A stretch of 62,550 bases of DNA, from positions 1 through 62,550 of the forward strand of contig NZ_CALHDW010000014.1 in assembly GCF_938023125.1 (NCBI RefSeq), given 5' to 3'. The translations under genes were made by a program, and so were the position numbers. A model generated the notes under the pieces. The model searched no databases and was not told the origin of the DNA. It was given only the letters and a program-made list of their open reading frames with translations. Below are positions 35,832-45,380 of the stretch, piece by piece. How positions within the stretch are numbered: position 1 is the first letter of the stretch; each line of letters starts with the position of its first letter. The stretch comes from an uncultured Porphyromonas sp. (GTDB taxonomy: Bacteria > Bacteroidota > Bacteroidia > Bacteroidales > Porphyromonadaceae).

Positions 35832-36911
35832 TTAGAAAACATACTGATCGCTCCCAAAGTTCGTGCAAAACGTAACCATGAGGCTAAGAGAAGAGGGATG
35901 GTAGCGCGATGCTGCAATCCCAAGGCGGAAGGCACGGTGATTGAAGCCAACTCCGAGAGAAAACCCCGAGAGGAAATTACCATTCTGCACCTTGAGGTCT
36001 TGGGCAACTCTAGGGTTGTAACCGAGACCGATCCATAGCATATCGTCCATAAGATACTCCGCTCCCAATGTGAAATGGCGAACGAAGCGACTCATAAACT
36101 TCTGGGAGGTACTGAGTGAAGAGCGGAGGATTACGGGATTCAGTCCATAGGCTGTAGCATGGATGCGAAAGGGGGCATGTAAAAAGCGTTGGGAGAAGCC
36201 AAGCCGGAGATCCCAAGCCGGAGGAGTCTTTCTCTCACTGTATCCTTTGATTGTTGCTCCGGCATTCGTGATTGCAGCACCCAAAGAGAGACCTTTCTCT
36301 CCATCGTAATAGCTCACTCCGGCATCTACCGCAACACCAAAACTATTGTACCGTTCGATATTGCCGTATAGCATCTTAAGGGCAACTCCTCCTCGTAGCT
36401 TATCGGTTAGCTCGTAGCTGAATACTCCTTGCAGAGCAACGTCCGTTGCGGAGAAGGTAGAGCCTTGTATGTTGTTTTTGTCATAGCTTGTAAGTTTTCC
36501 ATAGTTTAGTGCTCTTACGCCCACAGCCCAGGCACCACGCTCCCCCACAGGTAATCCATACATAGCGTTGGCGCCATGTGCCCCCGACATGTAGTTGAGA
36601 TAGGAGAGAAATAAGCGCCCTGCGGCTTCTTCTCCGTATAGAGCCGGGTTGTCAAAAGCTTGCCCATCCATTCCATCTACATAGGTGAGGGCTAGCCCAC
36701 CAATAGCCATTGTTTGGGCAGATGTTGGGATATTGAGAAAAGTAAACGACTGCTCCCTCTCTTGAGCCTTAATGTGCGAAGTAGGGAGTAGAAGCACGAG
36801 AAGTACTGCCCAAAGAAGGGGGGGAGAAAAGATCTTTTCTACCGAGAGATGTGCCATAAGAGGGGAGAGAGGTTTGTTTCTTTCCATATATCCTACTAAC
36901 GTGTTATGCAT
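35832..36911 (-). CDS. porQ: Type IX secretion system protein PorQ
   Basis: Outer-membrane beta-barrel of the PorP/SprF-PorQ kind. In P. gingivalis PorQ forms part of the attachment complex with PorU, PorV and PorZ, which cuts the sorting domain of cargo and joins cargo to A-LPS. The mature part starts REQSFTFLNIPTSAQTMAIGG and contains the typical segment DGQAFDNPALYG and many amphipathic strands, ending with an aromatic residue (DQYVF). The 359 aa frame has extra residues before the signal peptide; ATG 36887 or 36857 would suit it better. The genomic setting next to cmk and ispH supports the name. Confidence 0.85.
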   Translation of the reverse strand: MHNTLVGYMERNKPLSPLMAHLSVEKIFSPPLLWAVLLVLLLPTSHIKAQEREQSFTFLNIPTSAQTMAIGGLALTYVDGMDGQAFDNPALYGEEAAGRLFLSYLNYMSGAHGANAMYGLPVGERGAWAVGVRALNYGKLTSYDKNNIQGSTFSATDVALQGVFSYELTDKLRGGVALKMLYGNIERYNSFGVAVDAGVSYYDGEKGLSLGAAITNAGATIKGYSERKTPPAWDLRLGFSQRFLHAPFRIHATAYGLNPVILRSSLSTSQKFMSRFVRHFTLGAEYLMDDMLWIGLGYNPRVAQDLKVQNGNFLSGFSLGVGFNHRAFRLGIAASRYHPSSLSLMVTFCTNFGSDQYVF

Positions 36912-36938
36912 TCTCTGTAGTATATTCTGCCTAGAGGT

Positions 36939-37844
36939 TTAGTGATGATGTAACCCTCCGAGAGCTGTGCCCCACTGATAGTGAACGAAAATTACAATCA
37001 ATGCATTGAAGGCAAAAAGAACGACTCCTTGTGCCGTTCGTACTAGTACCTTATTGAGCTGAGCTCCCTCTGTATGGAGCATTGTACGTTGTAGGTGCAT
37101 CATTTGGGCAAGATAAATCCCCGAAGATAGCATCCCTATGATAGAATAAAAGGGGAATAGGAGGAGGAGTACGGATAGGAGTATATTCGCTAGATAAAGC
37201 TTGGGGGCAAGAGACTTCCCAAAGCGTACAAAAAGAGTCCGCTTGCCCGAGAGGGTATCCTCCTCTACATCGCGATAATTATTGACAACGAGTATATTGC
37301 AGCTGGCAAAACCCATGGCAGAAGCAAGGGCTATAGCCTCCCAGGAGAGTGTCCCACACTGGATATAGTAAGTGCCACCGCCGGCTACCAATCCGTAAAA
37401 GAGAAACACCATAACCTCTCCCAAGCCGTGGTAGGCAAAAGGGAAGGGCCCTCCCGTATAGGCAATGGCCCCTAGGATAACGAGAGCGCCCACAATGAAA
37501 AGCCAAGGAGAGGAGAGTAGGATTAAGGCAATGCCCGTAAGGGCCGTTGCAATAATGGTGATAATAAGTAGGTTTTTGACCTCCCGATAGCTAACTTTTC
37601 CGAGGGAAAGAGGGCGCTCAAAGCCTTTTCTCTCTTTACCATCAGCCCCTTTTTTGAAGTCGAATAGATCATTTGCAATGTTGCTAATAATCTGCGCCAA
37701 TAGCCCAACAAGCACGGCGAGAATAGCCGTTGTAGGGCGAAAGAATCCATCTAAGGCAGCAAGTGCAAGTGCCGTAATAACGGGAGCAAGAGAGGCGGGT
37801 AGGGTATGAGGACGGACGAGGTGGAGGACTTGTCGTAGTGTCAT
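36939..37844 (-). CDS. menA: 1,4-dihydroxy-2-naphthoate polyprenyltransferase
   Basis: UbiA-family membrane enzyme attaching a polyprenyl chain to DHNA in menaquinone synthesis. It has about eight to nine membrane segments and the two Asp-rich motifs: NDLFDFKKGAD (residues about 60-70) and NNYRDVEEDTLSGKRT. The LVRPHTLPASLAPV start is the family norm. The 301 aa length fits. It sits between lysC (24 bases) and porQ (27 bases) on the same strand. Confidence 0.92.
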   Translation of the reverse strand: MTLRQVLHLVRPHTLPASLAPVITALALAALDGFFRPTTAILAVLVGLLAQIISNIANDLFDFKKGADGKERKGFERPLSLGKVSYREVKNLLIITIIATALTGIALILLSSPWLFIVGALVILGAIAYTGGPFPFAYHGLGEVMVFLFYGLVAGGGTYYIQCGTLSWEAIALASAMGFASCNILVVNNYRDVEEDTLSGKRTLFVRFGKSLAPKLYLANILLSVLLLLFPFYSIIGMLSSGIYLAQMMHLQRTMLHTEGAQLNKVLVRTAQGVVLFAFNALIVIFVHYQWGTALGGLHHH

Positions 37845-37868
37845 GAGGGAGTTTAGACGATAGGCTGC

Positions 37869-39236
37869 TCAGTCAATCTCGGGGGATTGTAGGTTGATAT
37901 TGGCGAACAGATGGTCGGAGAGGGCAATCATAGCACGCTTTTTGTCCACGGTCCCTATTACAAGTACGAGGCTGTAATTGCTGCTACCGTAGGAGATCAT
38001 GCGGATGGGAATGTCATCAATAGCGTCTAGAATGCGAGACTCAAAGCCCATGCGATTCCAGCCCATATCCCCCACAACGGCCACAATTGTCATATCCTTT
38101 TGGTAGAGTACAGAGCCCCATTCCTCGGCCTCTTCTGCAAATTGGGCTACCTCGGGAGCCTCTTCTACGGCGATGAGATAGCTGTCTCCCATTGTTGTCA
38201 GAAGGTCCACACAGAGGTTGTGTTTGGCAATCAATTGGGTAATAGCAATAACATAATCGGATAGGGGAGATCCACTCTTGACATGGGGATGGCGGCGTAG
38301 CGTGAGAAGGGAAATACCGTCTTTGGCGGATACGGCTTTGACCATATCTCGGCTAGTCTCACAGGATATGAGAGTGCCGGGGGCCTGAGGGTCGAGTGTG
38401 TTGAGTAGGCGAATTGGGATATTGGCACGACGAGCCGGTTCGATACAAGTAGGGTGGAGTATCTTGGCTCCAAAGTGTGCCAGTTCTGCGGCCTCGCCAA
38501 AGTGAAGGCGACGTACCGGGCTGGTCACATTCACAACCCGAGGATCGTTATTATGAAGTCCGTCTATATCGGTCCAGATCTGTATCGTTTCGGCATTGGC
38601 TGCTTCCCCTACAAGGGTAGCTGTATAGTCGCTTCCGCCACGTCGTAGATTGTCTATTTCGCCGAAGGCATTGATGCAGATATACCCCTCTGTCAAGAAG
38701 AGGGCATTGGGGTCGGGCGCTGCTGTAAGTAAGGGCGTTAGATGCTCTTGGATGTGCTGAGGCTCGGGTTCTCCATTATGGTTGATACGCATAAAGGAGA
38801 GAGCATCAAGGTGTACGGCATTTATATTCTCATACTCTCTGAGCGTGAATCTCATAAGGGTTGTGCTAATGATTTCCCCTCGAGATAGAATGCGCTTCTC
38901 GTTGTTTTGAGTGAAGGCTTCGTTGTGCGTTTGGCTCTGTAATTCGGCAAAAATGGGAGCTAGGGCCTTCCATACCTCTTTGCGGAGGTCCGGTGATTCG
39001 AAAAGTTCCTCTATAACGGATTGGTAACGAGCCTCTAGGGTCGCTACAGCCTCTTCTGCCTCTTGCCATTGGGCATTGATAATGCGCTGTGAAAGTTGGA
39101 CGAGGGCATCCGTCGTGCCGGACATGGCAGATAATATGACGATCTTGCGTCCTGCAATGGAAGAGACCAAGTGTGCCACAGCTCGTATGCGTTGTGCACT
39201 ACCTACCGAAGTTCCACCAAACTTGAGTACAATCAT
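37869..39236 (-). CDS. lysC: Aspartate kinase
   Basis: First step of the lysine, threonine, methionine and diaminopimelate pathway. N-terminal kinase motif VLKFGGTSVGSAQRI, then FLTEGYICIN, RGGSDYTATLVG and the FGAKILHPTCIEPA block, followed by two ACT-type regulatory repeats (about residues 305-455). At 455 aa it is a monofunctional E. coli LysC-like enzyme. The ACT region suggests feedback by an amino acid, most likely lysine, but the sequence does not settle which. It precedes menA by 24 bases. Confidence 0.93.
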   Translation of the reverse strand: MIVLKFGGTSVGSAQRIRAVAHLVSSIAGRKIVILSAMSGTTDALVQLSQRIINAQWQEAEEAVATLEARYQSVIEELFESPDLRKEVWKALAPIFAELQSQTHNEAFTQNNEKRILSRGEIISTTLMRFTLREYENINAVHLDALSFMRINHNGEPEPQHIQEHLTPLLTAAPDPNALFLTEGYICINAFGEIDNLRRGGSDYTATLVGEAANAETIQIWTDIDGLHNNDPRVVNVTSPVRRLHFGEAAELAHFGAKILHPTCIEPARRANIPIRLLNTLDPQAPGTLISCETSRDMVKAVSAKDGISLLTLRRHPHVKSGSPLSDYVIAITQLIAKHNLCVDLLTTMGDSYLIAVEEAPEVAQFAEEAEEWGSVLYQKDMTIVAVVGDMGWNRMGFESRILDAIDDIPIRMISYGSSNYSLVLVIGTVDKKRAMIALSDHLFANINLQSPEID

Positions 39237-39289
39237 AGGGTATCGTAGAGATTAAGATAACTAGAAAGAGTCTTCAGTAGAGAGTTGGA

Positions 39290-40024
39290 TTAAGCCTCCG
39301 TAGGCTCCATTCCTTGTGGGAAGGTGAGCTTTAGGGAGCGCGATGCGGCCTCTATGGTGTAGGTGGGGGCAGGGAGTTCTCGCATGAGCTCGTGGTTGTG
39401 GGTGGCCATAAGTACGGCCGTTCCCTCCTTAGATATTTGTTGTACAAGTTGCCCAATGGATAGCGCCGTTTGGGGGTCTAGCCCGGAAGTGGGTTCGTCC
39501 AGCAAGATAAGCTCGGGCTTGACGATGAGTGCGCGCGCAATGCAAATGCGCTCAGCTTCACCTCCCGAGAGTTCGTGGGGCATTTTGTAGCCTTTGCCCT
39601 GCATCCCTACCTTCTCGAGTACCTCCTCTATGCGTTGTTGGCGTTCGAGACGAGGAAATTTCCCCGTAGCGCGGAGTACAAAGTCGAGGTTATCAGCTAC
39701 GGTGCGATCGTAAAGTAATTGATCCGAAGATTGGAATACGATACCCATCCGACGGCGAAGTGCTTGGCGAGCATTGCGCTTGAGGTGAGCTAGATTATAC
39801 CCCAAGACATAAGCCTCTCCTTTGGTATGAGGAAGCTCTCCGTAGAGAAGCTCTAAGAGAGAACTCTTCCCTCCCCCTACAGGGCCCGATAGGTAGGCGA
39901 ATTCATTATGCGCCAGACGTATCGTAACATTGTGTATAAGTTGATTTTCTGCACGAGCCACTTGTACATCCTCCAGATGCACTGTGTATTCTGTAGAAGT
40001 GGAGTTCTTTTTCATATTGTTCAC
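39290..40024 (-). CDS. ftsE: Cell-division type ABC ATPase (FtsE-like)
   Basis: Cytoplasmic ABC ATPase of the FtsE/LolD group: Walker A SGPVGGGKSSLLELL, Q-loop GIVFQSSDQLL, signature LSGGEAERICIARAL and Walker B LILLDEPTSGLDP. Its 244 aa contain a single nucleotide-binding domain and no membrane part. In Bacteroidales this stand-alone gene is usually named ftsE, with ftsX elsewhere; no permease gene is next to it here. FtsEX controls cell-wall hydrolases at division. ATG 40015 is an alternative start. lysC follows after 53 bases. Confidence 0.75.
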   Translation of the reverse strand: MNNMKKNSTSTEYTVHLEDVQVARAENQLIHNVTIRLAHNEFAYLSGPVGGGKSSLLELLYGELPHTKGEAYVLGYNLAHLKRNARQALRRRMGIVFQSSDQLLYDRTVADNLDFVLRATGKFPRLERQQRIEEVLEKVGMQGKGYKMPHELSGGEAERICIARALIVKPELILLDEPTSGLDPQTALSIGQLVQQISKEGTAVLMATHNHELMRELPAPTYTIEAASRSLKLTFPQGMEPTEA

Positions 40025-40077
40025 TCTTTGTGTGATTACTGTTTTGAGGAAATCAAACGAAGGTCTCTCTCTTGGGA

Positions 40078-40602
40078 TTAGTCTTGCTCGAGGAACCTAA
40101 CGTACTCGTTACAATTGGCTGGCAATTTTTCTAGCGTTGCCGGATTGTAAGAGTCGTATAGGGCATGAAATCCAATATACTTGGCACGAACGAAGGCGGC
40201 AATCCCATCAAAAACCTGCATATAATGAGCCAAGGAATGACATTGTATTCCCCCCTCAGAAAACTCTTGTTCTTTACCTCCGCAGGAGACGGCCACTGCC
40301 AGCTCTTTCCCCTCCATCTTATCACCGCCTTCGCCATATGCCCAGCCGTAAGTAATAACTTCGTCAAGCCATTTTTTTAGCAGGTAGGGTGCTGCATACC
40401 AATAGAGAGGGAATTGAAAAACAATGCGGTCGTGAGCTTCGATAAGAGCTTGCTCGGCGGCAATGTCAAAAGAGGCTCCATCGGGATAAGCATCGTAGAG
40501 AAAATGAAGGGTAGCATGCCCACAAGCCGTTTCGCTCCATGCCTTATTTATAGTTGAGGTAGAGAGGGTGGGGTGAACCACTATTACGAGAGTCTTTTTC
40601 AT
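40078..40602 (-). CDS. Flavodoxin-fold NAD(P)H quinone reductase (KefF/YwrO-like)
   Basis: 174 aa with the Flavodoxin_2 fold: N-terminal strand and FMN phosphate loop LVIVVHPTLSTSTINKAW, then DRIVFQFPLYWYAAPYLLKKWLDEV, the signature that lines the flavin, and an AVSCGGKEQEFSEGG segment. Such enzymes reduce quinones by two electrons in the cytoplasm, sometimes as ancillary subunits of K+ efflux systems; no kef gene is nearby. It has its own promoter candidate at 40674-40681, just after a terminator. Confidence 0.85.
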   Translation of the reverse strand: MKKTLVIVVHPTLSTSTINKAWSETACGHATLHFLYDAYPDGASFDIAAEQALIEAHDRIVFQFPLYWYAAPYLLKKWLDEVITYGWAYGEGGDKMEGKELAVAVSCGGKEQEFSEGGIQCHSLAHYMQVFDGIAAFVRAKYIGFHALYDSYNPATLEKLPANCNEYVRFLEQD

Positions 40603-40632
40603 TGCTAAATGCCGTTTTTATATAATATCAAA

Positions 40633-40672
40633 GGGGGAATACCCATTGAGATACCCCAATAAGTATTCCCCC
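40633..40672 (-). terminator. Terminator of the gyrA-TPR-barrel run
   Basis: GGGGGAATAC/GTATTCCCCC stem with an inner CATT/AAT(G) pairing, 38 bases after the barrel gene on the minus strand. Confidence 0.7.
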
Positions 40673-40673
40673 A

Positions 40674-40681
40674 CAAAGTTA
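40674..40681 (-). promoter_or_regulatory. -7 box before the flavodoxin-fold reductase gene
   Basis: TAACTTTG on the minus strand, an exact TAnnTTTG match. The terminator hairpin at 40633-40672 would then lie in the leader of the reductase mRNA, which is odd, so the assignment is tentative. Confidence 0.3.
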
Positions 40682-40710
40682 CAAACTATTTTCTCTGTAG
40701 GCGAGATGCT

Positions 40711-41406
40711 TTAGAAGCAATAGCCAAGACCGATATAAGCTGTAGAGTTCTTAAGAGACAAATCCTTTAGTTGACTTGCAATGCTTTTTGCATCTGTTTG
40801 AGCCACATTGAGGAAGCCAAAGTCTGCGCCTACGGTACCATAGATATTGCCGAAGTATAGCATAGCAGATGCACCCCAACCTACATCGAAGCGGCTGGCC
40901 TTACCAAGACCAAGGATACCTTCTTTGAAGATATTGAAGCTTGTTATGGCACCCTTAATGCCCGAGCTTTGTGAACCGGCAAGAGCTACAGCAAAGTAGG
41001 GACCTGTCTGTGCTGCCAAGCTGAGGCTAGGAGTAAGAGATAGACGATACCCGATATTAACGGGGATCTGTAGATAGTGCATGGTAATCTCGTTTTGAGT
41101 ATTCTTGTTTATCAAAGAACCGAGTTGTCCTATAAGAGAGCTATCTTCTTTAACCTTACCCTTAGCACCCTTCATTTCGAAAGAGAGACCTGTACTTGCA
41201 TAGAGCCCTTTGTAGAGAGGTATATCTGCGTAGGCACCTACGTGGTACCCAACTTTCGTGCCACCACTAAGAACCTTTACTCCGTGAGTAGCAAGAGAAG
41301 AGAATGCGAATTCAGGACCGGCTTCTACGCGAAGGGTAAACATTTGTGCGGATGCTGTTGCTGTACAAATAAGAGCAGCAGCGAGTGAAATCAATAGTTT
41401 CTTCAT
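40711..41406 (-). CDS. Outer-membrane beta-barrel protein (PorT-like domain)
   Basis: 231 aa from ATG 41406, which gives a clean signal peptide MKKLLISLAAALICTATASAQ; a frame from 41451 adds 15 polar residues and is rejected. The mature part consists of amphipathic strands (FTLRVEAGPEFAFSS, KVGYHVGAYADIPLYKGLYASTG and others) ending in Phe (YIGLGYCF), as in small eight-stranded barrels. It follows the TPR gene by 48 bases and is closed by a terminator, so it may be coexpressed with it. Confidence 0.8.
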   Translation of the reverse strand: MKKLLISLAAALICTATASAQMFTLRVEAGPEFAFSSLATHGVKVLSGGTKVGYHVGAYADIPLYKGLYASTGLSFEMKGAKGKVKEDSSLIGQLGSLINKNTQNEITMHYLQIPVNIGYRLSLTPSLSLAAQTGPYFAVALAGSQSSGIKGAITSFNIFKEGILGLGKASRFDVGWGASAMLYFGNIYGTVGADFGFLNVAQTDAKSIASQLKDLSLKNSTAYIGLGYCF

Positions 41407-41454
41407 AAGAATTTCTGATTTTTCTTTATTCTGTTGTGTGTTTGTAACCAAATA

Positions 41455-42651
41455 TTATAGGCCGTAAGCGGCTTTGATCGCATCGTACTTATCCCCCATC
41501 TTGAGGTTATAGTACACCTGAGCGAGTACGTAGTAGCACTGATCAGGATTCTTTGCGTATACCTTCTCTAGATAGGGTAACGCTTTTTTGAAGAGTTCGG
41601 TAATCTTCTTGTCGGTAGCCGCATCGTACTTGTCGCTAGACTTGAGAGTTACAGCCTTGTTGTAGTATACACGGCCCATGTTGAAGTTAGACTCCGTGAA
41701 TTCGGGGTCAATAGCGAGAGCCTTACCATACCATTCGAGACTCTTTTCTTCATCGCTGGTTTCATAAAGTTTCCCCATTACGTCGTAGAGTTGAGCATTG
41801 TTGGGAGCCTTTTCGATAGCAGAAGCCAAGAGAGAGATCGCCTCTTCTGTGCGGCCCATCTGGATGAGGGTATTGATAAGATTTACAGAGTAGTACGATT
41901 CGTTAGGATACAATGAGAGACCTTCTCGCATTGTTTCGATGTACTTGGCTGTATCTGCATTCTCAAGATAGGTTTGAGAGAGGATCTGAATAAGGTCGTT
42001 ACGACGATATTCTACATTCTTGATCTCTTCTGCAAGCTTGATAGTAAGCTGCTTGTCTCCTGTTTGATAAGCATTGATCACAGAGAAGAAATCTACCATC
42101 ATAGAGTTAGAGTCTGCAGCTGCTATAGGAGTATCTGCAAACATCGGAAGTTTCTTTATTTGCTTGAAATCGGAGAAGGCACGGAGGGCATCTTTGTAGT
42201 TTTGCTTCTCCATGTAGTAGCCCCCTGCATTGATGAAGTAGAGGAGGTTGTTGGAAAAAGCATCCTTAATCTTTTTGCCAAATTTCCCGGGCTTGGTGCT
42301 ACCGCCATTGGCAGCCGTCTCCATATCGATGGTGCCGATATAGTAGTCAAACATGTCCAGAAGGGCCTTATTCATCTCAGCACGATTCGGCTCTACACCC
42401 TCTAGTTGCTTTACGTTCTCGTTTGTAAAGTTGCTCTCTTCTACATATCCTGCAATGTACATTGTTTTTGGGTCGCTCTTTGTTTCTTCGTTTTCGAGAG
42501 CTGCTTTGATAAGAGCACGAGCTTCGTTGTAATCGCCCTTTTTATCGGCAATCTTCTCAGCTCCCTTTACATTAGCCTTTTGTGCCATGGCAAACCCACT
42601 AGTCATGAGGGCTGTCAAAACAATAGACATTACTTTCTTGGTTGTCTTCAT
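41455..42651 (-). CDS. TPR repeat exported protein (TprA-like)
   Basis: 398 aa, signal peptide of 23 residues (ending FAMA). The C-terminal half (about 200-370) has consecutive tetratricopeptide repeats (NESYYSVNLINTLIQMGRTEEA, NAQLYDVMGKLYET, TESNFNMGRVYYNKA). The N-terminal half carries an unusual Met/Gly-rich loop and further helices. The position just after gyrA matches what I remember of P. gingivalis TprA, a periplasmic TPR protein induced in vivo; the identity is inferred from that. It probably serves as a protein-binding scaffold in the periplasm. Confidence 0.8.
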   Translation of the reverse strand: MKTTKKVMSIVLTALMTSGFAMAQKANVKGAEKIADKKGDYNEARALIKAALENEETKSDPKTMYIAGYVEESNFTNENVKQLEGVEPNRAEMNKALLDMFDYYIGTIDMETAANGGSTKPGKFGKKIKDAFSNNLLYFINAGGYYMEKQNYKDALRAFSDFKQIKKLPMFADTPIAAADSNSMMVDFFSVINAYQTGDKQLTIKLAEEIKNVEYRRNDLIQILSQTYLENADTAKYIETMREGLSLYPNESYYSVNLINTLIQMGRTEEAISLLASAIEKAPNNAQLYDVMGKLYETSDEEKSLEWYGKALAIDPEFTESNFNMGRVYYNKAVTLKSSDKYDAATDKKITELFKKALPYLEKVYAKNPDQCYYVLAQVYYNLKMGDKYDAIKAAYGL

Positions 42652-42770
42652 TGCGAATAGTTTTTTATAGTTTATACGCTTTATACCTACCTTCGAGAGT
42701 GGAGAGGATCCTACAAGACTGGCCCCGATAGTGCCCTCTTCCCTCTCTAGAGTAAGTCCTTTTAGTTCTT

Positions 42771-45380
42771 TTATTCTACGTTATCTTCTTCTGTTTCTAA
42801 TCGTTGTTCTTGTGTGTTGTCAGTGATCTCTTCATAATCATTAGAATCGACTTCGGAAGTAAGGTTTACTTCTTCATCAGTAGCACCCTCTTTTAGTAGG
42901 GCCTTTTCAGCTTCTAATTCTTCGCTGGCAACAATACATACAGAGGCAATTTCGTCTCCTCGGCTCGATAGGTTGATGAGCTTGACCCCTTGAGTTGCAC
43001 GCCCTATCACGTTGATAGATGACATGGGCATACGTATAGCCACGCCACTTCGATTGATAATCATCAGGTCGAGTTCGTCCGTTACAGAGCGGAAGTCTAC
43101 GAGAGATCCCGTCTTCTCTGTGATCTGCATGGTCTTTACTCCCTTACCACCGCGATTGGTGATGCGGTAGCTGTCGAGAGTGGTACGCTTACCATAACCA
43201 CATTCACTCACTACCAAGATGGTTTCCTTTTCGGGGTCTTTGAGTGCTACCATTCCTACAATAGCATCTTCCACACCCTCGTCTAAGATCATACCACGTA
43301 CCCCGGTAGTAACGCGCCCCATTGAGCGGACTTTGCTTTCGGGGAATCGGATGGCTCGGCCTCCCTTATTGGCAAGGAGTAGCTCGGTCTTACCATTGGT
43401 GAGACGAACGCTTACCACGCTATCGCCTTCGTTTAGTTTGATGGCGAATACTCCCTTGCTTCGGGGGTTAGAGTACGCCTCTAGCGGAGTCTTCTTGATC
43501 ATCCCCTGCTGGGTCGCAAACACGAGGTAGTGCGAAGCCACAAATTCGGGGTCCTTCTGGAGTTTCTTGATGCGGATGCACGCTGTGATGCGGTCGTCCG
43601 CTTCGATGTTGAGGATGTTTTGGATTGCGCGTCCCTTGGTGCTTTTTGCGCCTTCCGGGATCTTGTAAACGGGCAACCAGAAGCATCTACCCTTGGTGGT
43701 GAAGAGTAGTAGAGTAGCATGCATGGAGGCAGAGTATATGTACTCAATAAAGTCCTCTTCTCGGGTTGTTGAGCCCTTCGATCCTACACCTCCGCGCGCT
43801 TGGCTACGGAAGTCACTTAGGGGAGTACGCTTGATGTATCCTAGGTGTGAGATGGTTATAATCATCTCATCATCTGCATAGAAGTCCTCGGGGTTGAATT
43901 CTTCGCTAGAGAATACGATCTCGGTGCGGCGAGGGTCTCCGAACTTTTCTTTTACTTCAAGTAGCTCGTCTTTCACTACCTGCATGAGTAGCTCGTCGTT
44001 GGCAAGGAGGCCTTCGAGATACTCGATTGTTTTCATAAGATCGTCAAACTCAGCACGGAGCTTGTCGCTCTCTAGGCCTGTAAGAGCACGCAGACGCATG
44101 TCTACGATAGCTCTGGCTTGTAGCTCTGATAGCTCAAAGCGCTCACGAAGACGCTCCTGAGCCTCCTGGGCATTTTCGGATGAGCGTATGATGTGGATAA
44201 CCTCATCGATATTGTCTACCGCAATGAGCAACCCTTCTAGGATATGGGCACGTTCGCGTGCTTTTCGGAGGTCGAAGATACTGCGGCGACGCACTACATC
44301 GTGTCTGTGATCCACAAATTCTCCGATCAGTTGCTTTAGATTGAGTAGGCAGGGGCGCCCCTTTACGAGCGCAATGTTGTTGACATTGAAATAGCTCTGT
44401 AGGGAAGTGAGCTTGAAAAGATGGTTGAGCACCACAGAGGCGTTGGCATCGCGCTTTACTTCTATCACGATGCGCATACCTCCCTTACCGCTCGATTCGT
44501 CACTGATATTAGAGATACCCTCGATACGGCGCTCATTTACTAGTTGAGCTATGTCGCTTACAAGTTGGGCTTTATTTACTTGGTAGGGAATCTCTGTTAC
44601 AATGATATTTTCACGACCATTATTATCGGTCTCAATCTCTGTGCGAGCTCTTAGTACGATACGTCCTCTACCGGTCTCAAAAGCCTCTTTTACACCGGTA
44701 TAGCCATATATGAACCCTCCCGTTGGGAAGTCGGGGGCCTTGACGTAACGCATAAGATCGGCAACCTCTAGATCACCACCTGCATCTATATAGGCAACGC
44801 AGCCGTCAATACACTCTCTCAGGTTGTGGGGAGCCATATTGGTGGCCATACCTACAGCAATACCCGAAGCCCCATTGACAAGCAAGTTGGGGAAGCGGGT
44901 GGGGAGCACGGTTGGCTCTTGGGTCGTATCGTCAAAGTTATTCTGGAAGTCGACGGTTTCCTTGTCGATATCACGCAGCATCTCTCCGGCCAGCTCCGTA
45001 AGACGAGCCTCTGTATAACGCATAGCAGCGGGCGAGTCTCCGTCTACCGAACCAAAGTTCCCTTGGCCATCCACTAAGGTGTATCGGAGGTTCCAAGGCT
45101 GAGCCAAACGTACCAAGGTCATATACACAGCACTATCACCATGGGGGTGGTACTTTGCAAGCACTTCACCAACCGCCTTGGCAGACTTACGTGTGGGCTG
45201 AGAATGTACGTTACCCATCTCATTCATTGCGTAGAGTACGCGCCTATGTACAGGCTTAAATCCATCGCGAACATCAGGTAGAGCACGAGATACAATTACC
45301 GACATTGAGTAGTCAATGTAGGCTGATTTCATCTCGGTCTCTATGTCGATCTTTATTATTCGATCTTCTATATCTTCCAT
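42771..45380 (-). CDS. gyrA: DNA gyrase subunit A
   Basis: Breakage-reunion subunit of gyrase. Catalytic tyrosine Tyr122 in AAMRYTEAR, at the same number as in E. coli, followed by the tower, coiled coil and six-bladed C-terminal wrapping domain with the GyrA box (about residue 555, QARGGVGSKG). The C-terminal tail after residue 820 is acidic. The fluoroquinolone region reads HPHGDSAVYMTLVR, that is Ser83 as in sensitive E. coli, but Met where E. coli has Asp87. The 869 aa length is normal. The TPR gene follows after 119 bases that contain only a weak, imperfect stem. Confidence 0.97.
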   Translation of the reverse strand: MEDIEDRIIKIDIETEMKSAYIDYSMSVIVSRALPDVRDGFKPVHRRVLYAMNEMGNVHSQPTRKSAKAVGEVLAKYHPHGDSAVYMTLVRLAQPWNLRYTLVDGQGNFGSVDGDSPAAMRYTEARLTELAGEMLRDIDKETVDFQNNFDDTTQEPTVLPTRFPNLLVNGASGIAVGMATNMAPHNLRECIDGCVAYIDAGGDLEVADLMRYVKAPDFPTGGFIYGYTGVKEAFETGRGRIVLRARTEIETDNNGRENIIVTEIPYQVNKAQLVSDIAQLVNERRIEGISNISDESSGKGGMRIVIEVKRDANASVVLNHLFKLTSLQSYFNVNNIALVKGRPCLLNLKQLIGEFVDHRHDVVRRRSIFDLRKARERAHILEGLLIAVDNIDEVIHIIRSSENAQEAQERLRERFELSELQARAIVDMRLRALTGLESDKLRAEFDDLMKTIEYLEGLLANDELLMQVVKDELLEVKEKFGDPRRTEIVFSSEEFNPEDFYADDEMIITISHLGYIKRTPLSDFRSQARGGVGSKGSTTREEDFIEYIYSASMHATLLLFTTKGRCFWLPVYKIPEGAKSTKGRAIQNILNIEADDRITACIRIKKLQKDPEFVASHYLVFATQQGMIKKTPLEAYSNPRSKGVFAIKLNEGDSVVSVRLTNGKTELLLANKGGRAIRFPESKVRSMGRVTTGVRGMILDEGVEDAIVGMVALKDPEKETILVVSECGYGKRTTLDSYRITNRGGKGVKTMQITEKTGSLVDFRSVTDELDLMIINRSGVAIRMPMSSINVIGRATQGVKLINLSSRGDEIASVCIVASEELEAEKALLKEGATDEEVNLTSEVDSNDYEEITDNTQEQRLETEEDNVE

